DNA of 64,000 bases, taken from positions 6,763,001 through 6,827,000 of the forward strand of contig NC_092674.1 in NCBI RefSeq assembly GCF_964355755.1, read 5' to 3'. A program made the position numbers and the translations under genes. Of this stretch, positions 11,501 through 21,800 are shown piece after piece; the stretch's first letter is position 1; every line of letters starts with the position of its first letter. This DNA is from Antedon mediterranea. Taxonomy: Eukaryota > Echinodermata > Crinoidea > Comatulida > Antedonidae. Under the pieces are notes generated by a model. It saw only the letters and a list, made by a program, of their open reading frames with translations, was not told the DNA's origin and did no database searches.

Positions 11501-11863
11501 TTTATTCCTTCTCCGAAACCTTGACTCAGAAATACCGAGATGGTGTCCGGCGGGGGATAGTTTAACCCTAGCTTAAGTTGTGCATGCTTCATTTACTCTC
11601 TATTCTTAATTCTGGCCCCGAAACCTTGACTCAGAAATACCGGGATGGTGTCCGGCGGGGGATAGTTTTACCTTAGTTAAGCATGGTTAAGCTTAGTTAC
11701 ATTTTTTTTCTTCACATTATTGATTGTCTCCATCCCCGAAACCTCGACTAAGAAATACCGGAATGGTGTCCGGCGGGGGATAGGTAGTTTATTACCATTA
11801 GTTAAGGTCCTATGTAAAGCACCTAGAGGGGTCAGTGATCCATTAGGCGCTATATAAATACTG

Positions 11864-11917
<54 letters not shown>

Positions 11918-12397
11918 TTAAAAGTAAATCAAGAGGAAAATGAGTTATACCTGACTGAGATCACTAGTCTAGGCCTAGGTAATGTTCCTACCACCAGATC
12001 ACTATAACTCCAACCCCCATACCCTAATTTAGTTTACCTCATACGATTCTTCATCTCCAGCAACAATTCCAACAGTTTCTATAAACGGATGACCCGGATT
12101 ATCCACTCCAGTCTGGATACATTCATCAAGAGTGTACCCCGTTGAAGTGGCACGGTTACAAAGACGATTGTACATATCACGTGTTAAATATCTTGCCATT
12201 ACATTATTATGTTCGCTTAAATCAGGAAAGTTGTCGGCCGCTGAGCACGATCCGCTGGTGGATCCAGAACAGTAGCGACCATACGCCCATCTTGCAGCGT
12301 AGTACCCAGAAACCGCCGCCGTTCCTCCCATAAATATTGTCTTTGCTGACAGGTTTGTTGGCATCATGGAATTTACTGATTTACCTAAACTCCCCAT
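8505..12397 (-). CDS. CKMT (creatine kinase): Creatine kinase, mitochondrial-type N-terminus, seven exons
   Basis: Exons in transcript order: 12397-12038, 11020-10805, 10645-10461, 10371-10248, 9849-9715, 9297-9172, 8606-8505; all have GT-AG ends and matching phases, giving 415 residues (vertebrate enzymes 380-420). It transfers phosphate between creatine and ATP. Residues 1-50 are basic and hydrophobic ([20 protein letters not shown]), like a mitochondrial presequence. The guanidino-kinase core is intact: [71 protein letters not shown] and the active-site cysteine in [15 protein letters not shown] (exon 5). The last exon ends KSIHHLIPT, resembling cytosolic rather than mitochondrial tails, and the octamer-contact tryptophan is serine (GSEFMWN). 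The isoform is therefore ambiguous; the enzyme family is not. Confidence 0.95.
8760..8987. mobile_element. Short inverted-repeat element in creatine kinase intron 6
   Basis: Ends are complementary: ggagctttcaattaagttgc plus gacgaccgacgaccaa at the left, and attggtcgtcgcaaatcgaaagctccc read inversely at the right. About 230 bp, no coding capacity. It abuts the MITE at 8988-9120. Confidence 0.6.
8988..9120. mobile_element. Short MITE, GGTTCCCACTAG family, copy 2
   Basis: Both ends are visible: taaagattgattgccactat at the left and ctagtgggaaccaatcttta at the right, an inverted repeat. The core contains cgcaacgcaagcg and gaccaatcacaag. It lies in creatine kinase intron 6. Confidence 0.7.
9313..9420. 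mobile_element. Short MITE, GGTTCCCACTAG family, copy 3
   Basis: Core only (gcaacgcaattaatttgacc, atcacaagcgttga, tcgtttgtcattggtcaaatc, gcgttgcgc). The outer ends are eroded. It lies in creatine kinase intron 5. Confidence 0.5.
9527..9664. mobile_element. Short MITE, GGTTCCCACTAG family, copy 4
   Basis: Begins ttccacttggacgcaacg and ends catccgagtgtgaaccaag, degenerate forms of the family termini, with the shared core between. It lies in creatine kinase intron 5. Confidence 0.55.
10072..10214. mobile_element. CTCTGTCTACACTATCAAAC MITE, copy in creatine kinase intron 4
   Basis: Family termini tctgtctacactatcaaact and aactagtttgatag, with the internal blocks gtgatgtgcccatatgg and atttgggcacatc. 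The right end is truncated. This family recurs through the MYCBP2 introns. Confidence 0.8.
11385..11920 (+). mobile_element. LINE 3' end with three-fold 3' UTR repeat and (TTA)n tail
   Basis: The first part translates to a reverse-transcriptase C-terminus ([20 protein letters not shown] then HLFSSGI). The 3' UTR holds three copies of a roughly 52-bp unit (about 11508-11560, 11612-11667, 11730-11785) containing gaaaccttgactcagaaata and gatggtgtccggcgggggat. It ends gcgctatataaatactg and then about 18 ATT/TTA repeats. Inserted in creatine kinase intron 1 in the opposite orientation to the gene. Confidence 0.75.
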
Positions 12398-12734
12398 TTT
12401 TAATTGACAGTTGGGCGGGTTGTGGGCATGAGCATAAAAGACTCGATGATGCTGGACCGGTTGTTTAGAAAATGCTTCTTGTTTCGATGCATCGAATAAA
12501 ATGCGTGCGTAATAAACAAACGGTGCGTTGGCAACCTGCTAGGCAGCGCATCGAGTTGCTACGATACACTGTGATACGCATGACGTGGTGGTCAAGGTGA
12601 ATGCTTGCGTAGAGTAACCAAAGCGACGGCGCGCTACGCGTGGAAAATTCGCTTTCTATAAATAAATATCATCAAAGATTGTAAACGCTATAATCTTTGA
12701 TATCGTTATAATAATTATTATTCATATTTGTATG

Positions 12735-12826
12735 CACTGTATATTATCAGAGTATGGATCATATGCACCACTTTTGTGTATGCCACCGATCTAAAAAGTG
12801 TGTAATTTTAAATAAATTGACCATAA
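12735..12826 (+). mobile_element. Solo LINE 3' tail
   Basis: Contains atgcaccacttttgtgtatg, then ccaccgatctaaaaagtgtg and an aaataaattga tail. It matches the 3' end of the LINE at 6974-7855 and is a severely 5'-truncated insertion of the same family. Confidence 0.65.
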
Positions 12827-12894
12827 TTACGACATTTGACTGACAATTGACATTTCACTACCATAATCATTCTAGTTTGGTACCGTAAAACTTC

Positions 12895-12991
12895 GAAAAG
12901 AATATGGTAGTGATATGCTCAAATATGGTAGTGATATGACACATCACATTTTTTTTGTCACATAAAGTTTAATAGTGTAGACAAGGCTTTA
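12895..12991. mobile_element. Half copy of the CTCTGTCTACACTATC MITE
   Basis: Only the right half is recognisable: aatatggtagtgatatg repeats, then tcacataaagtttaatagtg and tagacaaggcttta. It lies in the creatine kinase / MYCBP2 intergenic region. Confidence 0.6.
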
Positions 12992-13689
12992 GGTGGGCTT
13001 CTTTTTGGGATGGGTTTCTTCTCGAAATGAGCTGCTGTAATGAATATATGATTTTACATATTTGCAGACAAGAAGAAGCCTAACAAATCCAAACAAAAAG
13101 TACCCTGGAAAACAATAAACTTCGAAATAAATAATATAGAGGCTTGATTAAATGTTATATAATATCATAAAAGGATCATATTTCAGTATTGACTTTCAAA
13201 TATTACAGTGTATCTCAAAAAGAAGCCCTGGATGTGTTTCTTTTCGAGATTACTTTTTCCAACAACCAAAGAAAGGGCTTCTTTTCGAGATGAGCTTCTT
13301 TTCGAAATAACCTCCTTTTCGACGTTTAACGTCATTTAAATGTCATTTAAATTTCTATAGGCCTATACCCGCGATATATTTTCAGAAAACTTTTTTTTAA
13401 AAACTAATTATTGTTTGGCGCCCTCTCACATACAATGCTTGTAGCCTCCACGATACAGCAGCCATCTTGCGCGCTATTAAACCTGCCTAGCATTTTGCAA
13501 GACAAATTCGAAGAAATATCAATTTGCACAGACTTATGATTACTTATTTTACGATTGCTGATGGTAGATATATAAAGGGTGGTAATTGGATTGAAATCTA
13601 TTGGAAACTACACCATTTAGTACACGTTGTATGCGTGTTAATGACTTGATGTTTGGGAGCTAGGCCGACGGCCTAACGACAAATTAGGC

Positions 13690-15868
13690 ATGTCTCTAGA
13701 ATCGTCGACCGTAGACCATCGGGAAAGTGACTTCCTGGTTGGGGAACGGATGGGCCTAAAATTCTATAATTTGTTTTCAGTGAAAGACAAAGAAGATGCA
13801 GATAAGTAAGTTTAATTGCATAATATTAGACCTGATCTATGCAAATTACATGCAATGTTATGGATTTGACCATGAAACATTTGTTGTGGCTTCATTTTTT
13901 TAATTTAATAATGATGAATTGCATTTGATAATTGTATTGTAAAACTACAATTACAATCATGTATTTGTTTTTATTGTTGAGGAGGCAGTAGTAGGCCTAT
14001 GTATAAAATGCATTCAGTTTCGTATAATACATTTAGTTATAAGAGACCTACTGCAGCTAGGCTTCTATAATTAATATCCCAAGTACACCCTATCATGAAT
14101 CATAACATACCTGGCAGCTCTTAAAAATCACCCTGCGAGTCCAGTACTACAATTTTGACTATATACTATAGGCCTAACACTAAAAATCTAATGCACTAAA
14201 ATAAAAATCCTGAAATTCTAGGCCTGCATGGAGCAAACAACCAGAAAACTGACATAAATGGTTTAATAATGATACATGATAATGCTACAGTGTATGAGCA
14301 TGGATAATCCCAATAAATCATACCGCATCATATTGGATTATATACAAACCATACAATATTTACAATACAGTAATTTTATTTTTTCAGGAAAAAAAACTCT
14401 TCTAAGAAGAAGCCTAAAAAGAAAAGTAAAAAAGGCTCTAAAGACAAGGTAAACATGTTTTGAAGATTTTAAATGAAATTGTTTGAATTTAATTTAACAA
14501 AAAAAACCTGTCTACCATGATCTAAAAAAAAAACAAGGTATCAGATGCACGATTGACTTTGCAGATAAATTTCATGCACTGTGCCGATAGAAAAATTAAA
14601 ATTACATGCATGATTGACCATGCTGATAGCCTCATCCGTTTAAATGATGGATCCATCTACACGAAGGTGCAAATTTAAGTTCATAATTTTTTTAAAGCCA
14701 TTACATCACTGCCTCATAAAAGTATGTTTTAATTCTTATCAGGAATACGTCACAAATATATCTCAATTTTTAAAAACTTTTGTTAACAGTTATTTATTTA
14801 TTATTTTTTTTTAAGCCGGAAGTTTCATTGGATAACATCTTACAAACACCCATCGTAGAGTTACAAAGCAATCCATCAGCTTTTAACGTGTACGCTACGG
14901 TTCGTCAATGCCTCCTGAAGCGCGAGGTTCAGGAGAGGGCTATTGCCCTCAGCAGTATGAATGAGAAACAGTTGGATGAGGAAGAGGATGCTGAAAAAAT
15001 AGACGAAACTTTAAAACTTCCAAAGGTAGCTTAAGCTCTGTCTACACTATCAAACTAGCTTTAGGTATTTGAGAAGTTAATTAATGATAATTGAGTACAA
15101 TATACAAAATATTAATTCACCTTTATTAAAATGAAAACCAGCGTACAATAATATTATCAACTTATAAAATGCCAATAGGAGTGGTAAATAGAACAAAAAG
15201 AAAACTTCCTTTACTAGCAAAAACAAATATATAAGATACTTATCATTAACCCCATTGTGTTTTTAAATGTTCAGATTGTTGGAATAGGTCTGCGGAGTAT
15301 GTTTGAGCTTATACGAGAGACTTACAGCACCCATCCAGAGCTTTGCTTCAGAGCGATGGAAGCTCTTCTGGACATGTTACAAGGGCAGACCCCTGAAGGC
15401 TTGTCCAAGGAACCACCAGAAGTTATGGGTAAGTCTAAAGTACTTTAATACCCTATAGTATTCCCATTGTAATATTTAACAGAATCTAAATTATTTCATA
15501 GATTAGATAGATTTCAAAATGTTCTCCAATTCCATAGTTCAAATCAAGGTTTTTTTTACCACCAAACTGGTACCCAAATCTAGCCTCATGAAATGTAAAA
15601 AATACATTTGAAATTATTGTGTATTTGTTATTTGCAGTTCATTTTCAAAATCTTTTTTCGAACAGATTCTCTTTTCCAGCTGCTTCTTCAGTTGTCCACT
15701 AGCCCCTGTAGTCCTGACACACCCGCCCGACTAGCCAAAGACCTATTATCTCTTAGCACCTCATGTCTACTGAGTATGGTGATAGCCCGAGGAGACACGG
15801 GCAAGTTGCTATCTGCCGTATCGTCGATTTTAATGAGTTCTCACCACATGGCTGGTAATCAAATGAAG
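13690..15868 (+). CDS. MYCBP2: MYCBP2 exons 1-5: basic N-terminus and helical region
   Basis: Exons 13690-13805, 14388-14448, 14816-15025, 15275-15428, 15666-15868 encode residues 1-248. Residues about 38-59 are a lysine cluster ([15 protein letters not shown]), as in vertebrates. Exon 3 carries the conserved [19 protein letters not shown]. Exon 4 carries [19 protein letters not shown] then [11 protein letters not shown], and exon 5 [11 protein letters not shown] and [16 protein letters not shown]. No catalytic motif is known here. Confidence 0.93.
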
Positions 15869-18800
15869 GTAAGGAAAAACTGGAAAACAAATGAAAAACT
15901 GGAAAACAAAGGAGAATACAGCCAACTCTCTGGCCCACATTTTTTTAATTTTCAAAATGCCTTTTAAAAAATCCAGAAAATGTAAAATCCTTTCTTGGTA
16001 TCCAGTTTTGGGAATGTTGTTGTGCAGGTGGCATAGTGGGCTGAAATATCGGTAGTGTAGCTGCAGCTTGGTGGATGACATGCTTGCCTTCCAATCTCAA
16101 GGTCTATGGTTCAATCTTGGCCTAGTTTCAAGGTTTTAACTCACAACTCTTTCTACTCCCTAAGCCTCAAATGAGACTTGGTTTATAAGCTCGATAGTTT
16201 ATCCATCCTGTAGTTAGCTAGTTTCTCACTGTTGGATGTAAAAAGAAAACTGGAAAAAAAACATTTTATTAATAAACATTGTTTTCTTTTTGTTTGCATT
16301 TAGATTCCAGCTATAGTATCCAGTCTTCAACGTAGCTTACAGTCAGTGTTGATAGGTAGTATATGCCAACCTGACTGGGAGACTGCTGGAGTAACAGAAC
16401 AATCCCGAGTGGAAACATGGAAAATACATGGTATATAAACGTTTCATATTACATTCAATCTTGAATTATGGCATAAATTTAATAAGCTAATTAACACATT
16501 GGCTGCTAAGGTTCTGCCACACCCTTTTAAAAGGTTCTGCCACACCTTTTTTTAAGGTTCTGCCATTTATGCTAGGACAGGTTGTTAAAAACTGAGGGCG
16601 CCACCACAATATATTATTTTAATACTTTTTACAATAAAACACAACAAACAAACATAAGATATATTAACATTATCATCTTAGCACTGTACTCTGCGAAATT
16701 ATAATGTTCTATGGCATACATACTTGCAGGTTAAGAAACATTTTAAGTGGTATTAAGAGGTTACTTCGTTCTAATTTTATTTTTCTACAACCTACAAACC
16801 GTCCAGGCTTTCACACCTGTTCAGGTACGGCGACTCGAACGCCAATGTTTCATTTTCACGATGCACCATGCGGCTATGCGCCAATCAATATGCGCGTAAA
16901 AACGAAACATTGACGTTCGATTGGATTTGCAGTCACCGGACCGGAACCGTGCCGGAGCAGGTGTGAAAGGCCCTTAAATGAGGAGCAATTTTTACTAGCC
17001 ATTCTTCACTAGGCTAGTACCAATTCCAGCCCTGTAAAATACCCTCTTTCCACAAGTTGATACTGTATAACATAGTTTTATTTCATGTTTTTGTAGGTAT
17101 TAAAAGCAGTAGTGAGCCAGCCACAATAGCTACTGACGGTGCTTATATGTATCTTCATAACAATACTGGATTATACAAAGTTGGTACCGGTTATGCCGGT
17201 ACAATTAAGGTAGGTTAACATTTATCTAGAATTAATCACAACTTGCTCACAGTGTACCTGCTCGTTTTACAATCAATCAACTTAATTCTCCATTACAGCA
17301 TATAATTCCTTTCTGCAGTGTGTACTTATTGTTTCCGGTTTTCTACTAGACTAATTTGTTAACGCGAATCTAAAGAGCTCATGCGTATTCATGTTTCATC
17401 TTCCAAATCCCTCTCTGCGATAAATTCTATTTCATTGGGTTTTCACTTCAGCGATATTAGTCCTTTTTAGAAAGCGAAAAACTAATCACAACTCAAAGAA
17501 ATGAGTTATGATGCTTCTGTGAACATTCAAATGAATTGAAAAGCTCAGCAGACACACGATGGAAATATAAATAGCAGCTATTGGCTCTTGTAGTGGAAAG
17601 GGTAGCGCGATTTTTTTCTCTGCGAAACATTGGATTCACATGAACAAATTTGTCTTGTGGAAAACAGGTTTGAACAAACTAAAAAAAAACGTTATTTGTT
17701 CTGTATTATTTTAATAGATTTATTATTTTTCCACACATTTTTTTATTTTTTTTTAGGGTCATTTATATCATCTGAATCCAGAATTTTGCAAAGACCAAGG
17801 ATGGATTGGAGTGGTTAACAACCAATTGTTATTCTGCTCCCGAGATAAACCTGCAAAACTAAGAAAAATTAATTTAGAAAAATTAGAAGAGGAACAGTTA
17901 TTACCCCTCCCTCTCCCAGGTACGTCTTATTATCATCTGTATTTGTATCTTTTTCAGAACTAATATATGTGGTGTACCGCAAACTTTATATCAACATAAA
18001 TCATTATTACTTACACAAATTTGGAGAGACACGCCCTTAGCCGATAGTTGTATTTGACAGCTCTTGTCTCTCCTTAGTGCTCCCTTTTCATGTATCACTA
18101 AAATGAATAAATAAATATGTTTTCGACAAATCGAGTTAGTTTTAGTTTTCAATTATCTGCATTTCATTTTTTTAGAAGCAAACATTCTTTTTTCTAAAAT
18201 AAACAAAACAGTCATTTTTTTATTCATTGTACCATACTGAGGTATTTATTGTACCATACTGAGGTATTCATTGTACCATACTGAGGTATTCATTGTACCA
18301 TACTGAGGTATTCATTGTACCATACTGAGGTATTCATTGTACCATACTGAGGTATTCATTGTACCATACTGAGGTATTCATTGTACCATACTGAGGTATT
18401 CATTGTACCATACTGAGGTATTCATTGTACCATACTGAGGTATTTATTGTACCATACTGAGGTATTCATTGTACCATACTGAGGTATTTGTTCATCTTTG
18501 TTTGCAGGTAACTCGGTACCTGCTGTTTTGTTTAGCGACGGTGAGCAGATTGGAACAGTAACTGCTACAGACCAGGTTAGTTTTTCCGCAAAATAAAATG
18601 TATTTAGGGGAAACCTTCAGGATGCTACAAAGTTTTCCTTTGTGTGTCTCCTAAATGGTTGGGCCTAGTATTAAAATATACTTTGACCGCCATTTTTTTC
18701 AAGGGAACTGTCCCAATTACAGGTTTTACTATAGTTCATAAAATATGTAGTATTAAGATTGTACATATTAAAAACAAGTTTTAGTATATTGAATGTATTG

Positions 18801-21800
18801 AACACTTATTTCATATTTTTTGTTTGTGAATTTTTTGCTTTATCTGAAATTAAAGGATAACTTTGAAGGTTTTTTTTGTTATTTAAAAATTGTTATTGAT
18901 AAATTCATATAAAGAAAACATTTTTATGTGTATGTGTACATGTATTATTTGTGTTACCGCTATCAACAATAGTAACTATTTTATTCTTTCAGGACACATT
19001 CCGGATTCAAACATGGCATCCGTCAGGAACAATGCAACAAAAGGGAAGTGAACTTTATGTGAAGTTAGCTAGAAAGAGCACAGAAGTTTATGGGCCTTCC
19101 CTCACAGACCAAGCTAAAGATAAGACCAAACATATTCTAGGTAAATACAAGATTGTATTCTCTACAGTAGTAGGAAAAAGTGAAATCACATTTAAAAGGG
19201 TTTTATCAGTTATTGATATACGAAAGCAATTGTACATTATGTTAGCCTTTAGGCTTGGTTCCCACTAGAACGCAATGCAAGGACGTAGATAATACAAGCG
19301 AGTTCACCAATGACACACGACAGTTCGAATAATGCATTGCTTGTGATTGGTCAAATCCCTTACATTGCGTTAAGTCATTACGGTGTCTCTAGTGGGAACC
19401 AAGCTTTATCGTTCAGATTTCTTTCTCACATTGACTTATGGTATTTATTATTTAAGTATTATTAGTCTATTTTTTAGATTCTGCATAGAATCTTGTTTTT
19501 TGTTATGTTATAGAAGACAAAATGAATGGTGAATAATACTACGTTTGCTTTATTTAGATTTAGGTTCCGATATTGACTGTTTAGAGGTCACTGCTGGCAA
19601 AGATTTTGCTTTTGCACGGACAAACTCAGGGAAGGTAAGCAAAAATTATATGAATCATATAAAAAGCAATTAAAAAAACTATTTAAAAAAAAAATATTAA
19701 AGTTGGTTGTCTAAAAAGGGAAGTGAACTTTATATGGAGAATTATTTGAATAACTCAGGTGCTCAGTAATTTAAGTATTAAATTAAATATTTGTTTTGGT
19801 TATTCTTGTTTATTTTGTGAGATCCCTACCTGTATAGACTCTACATATGCCAAATATGGACACCCCTGGAAAGGAAAATTGAATAGTCCAGGCGCTGTAG
19901 TGAGTCGTATAAATACTATATTTTTAATGTTATTAGGTAATGTTTGCTGGAAAGGCTCACAGTTTAGGCATGAAGCGAGAAGGTCAAGGTGCAAGCAAAT
20001 GGACAGCGCTTACCATACAGAAATCACCCAAGATTGTCCAGTGTGCAGTTGGACATGAAGGTCATCATGCCCTTATGGTGGCGGATGATGGCGCTGTTTA
20101 TTTTACCGGGCTAGCAAGACGAGGGGAAGATGGAGACCAAGGTAGGTTTTCACTATATTCTTAAACCCCTATTAAGGAGACCCCTTAATAGGGGAATCCC
20201 CAGTTAAGGGGACCCCTTAATAGGGGAATCCTCTATTAAGGTTAAGGAGACCCCTTAGTAGAGGAATCCCGTTACTAGGGCGTATTATTGCCACATATAG
20301 TGACGGTCCCTAGCTTCGCCTGGATGGACCACCCTCGTTAAATATTGTTGAAATAAAATATTTCCCCTCGGTTGTTTCACAGTAAATTGTCCCCTCATTA
20401 GAGGAGTGTCCCAAAAGAAGCATTCTACTATAATTAATAGTTAAATTAAATAGACTGCCATGTTGGTTTCAAATTTCACATTGTTTGATATTTTTTGCAG
20501 CACCCTGAGCAATGACTGTTGGAATGGCGCAATATACGATTAGTTGATTAATTAATTGAAATTGACAAATAAAATAGATAACTACTTAATAAAACAGTAC
20601 TTTGTGAACATGTGCAAAACATCAAAAGATATGTGATTAAAATTCATTAATTATTAAAATTGATAATACTGTTTTTTTTTATCAGTGAAGGGACAGAGAA
20701 ACGCTAAAGCCAACAAGCCCAAGAAGGTTCTCAAAATGGATGGTAAACACACGATATACGCAGCTTGCAACAGTGGTAGCAGTGCAATGGTTACAAAAGA
20801 GGGAGAGTTGTACATGTTTGGTAAAGACACACAAGAGGTTGATCCTAATACAGGTATGTGTATTCTAAAGCTCTGTCTACACTATCAAACTTTATGTGAC
20901 AAATAACTGTGATGTGCCCATATATGGACATTATGATGTCATATCACTATCATATCATTTGGGTATATCACTAACATATTTGGGCACATCACACTTTTTG
21001 TTTTTTTGTCAAATTAGTTTGATAGTATAGACAGAGCTTAATAACTAGGGGGCTTGTTACTGCCTTGTATAGATTTTTTTATTTACGTAGTTTTGTAGAC
21101 AGATGTTGAATTAACTAAATCTCTGTCTACACTATAAAGTGATATGCCCAAATATGGTAGTGATATGCTTAAATATGGTATTGATATGACATCATCATAG
21201 CCATATATGGGGACATCAAATTTTTTTTGTCACATCAAGTTTGATAGTGTCGACAGAGCTTTATATAGGGAAAGGTTTAATGCAGTGATTATATCTTTTT
21301 TATCACTTAATTTGTTTTGTAGGTTTAGTAACAGAATTAAAAGATATACCAGTATTACAAGTAGCTCTAGGTAAACAACACACATGCGTTCTGACCAAGG
21401 CTGGCATGGTGTGGACGTCTGGTATCAACAAGAGAGGTCAGTGTGGACGAGGACCACCGCCTGGGCAACAAGCCAGTAAAGAAGGCAAGTACTTTGTTCA
21501 TCAGACATTCTGTAAAATGTCATTAATGTAAAAAGATAGCAATGTTAAGTGCACAGTAGTTAATGTTGCCACTTCACAAAGATATTTTCTTATATCAAAG
21601 TCATTATTGTACAAAGATAGCAATGTTAAATGTACAGTAGTTGATGATGCTAATCAAGAAAGGTCTTTTTTAAATGTGATCAACAGAATATAACATTTAT
21701 ACAGATGTGAGGAGTTTGGTAGTCGAGTGGTTATAGCACTTGAATGTCATACAGAAAGCAACTCCCAGTTCACTCGGCTGTAAATGACTACCTGGTTGAA

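Larger units (their letters stand above)
12398..13689. promoter_or_regulatory. Head-to-head intergenic region between creatine kinase and MYCBP2
   Basis: The two start codons (12397 minus, 13690 plus) diverge across 1292 bp, so this segment should hold both promoters and 5' UTRs. About 12460-12660 is richer in CG dinucleotides than its surroundings. Much of the rest is repeat: a LINE tail, half a MITE, and direct or inverted repeats of gggcttcttttcgagatgag (about 12997-13325). Transcription starts cannot be placed. Confidence 0.5.

Noticed and set aside
8505-12397. Flagellar creatine kinase with three fused domains, as in sea urchin sperm
   Set aside because: Only one kinase domain is present, with its own start and stop.
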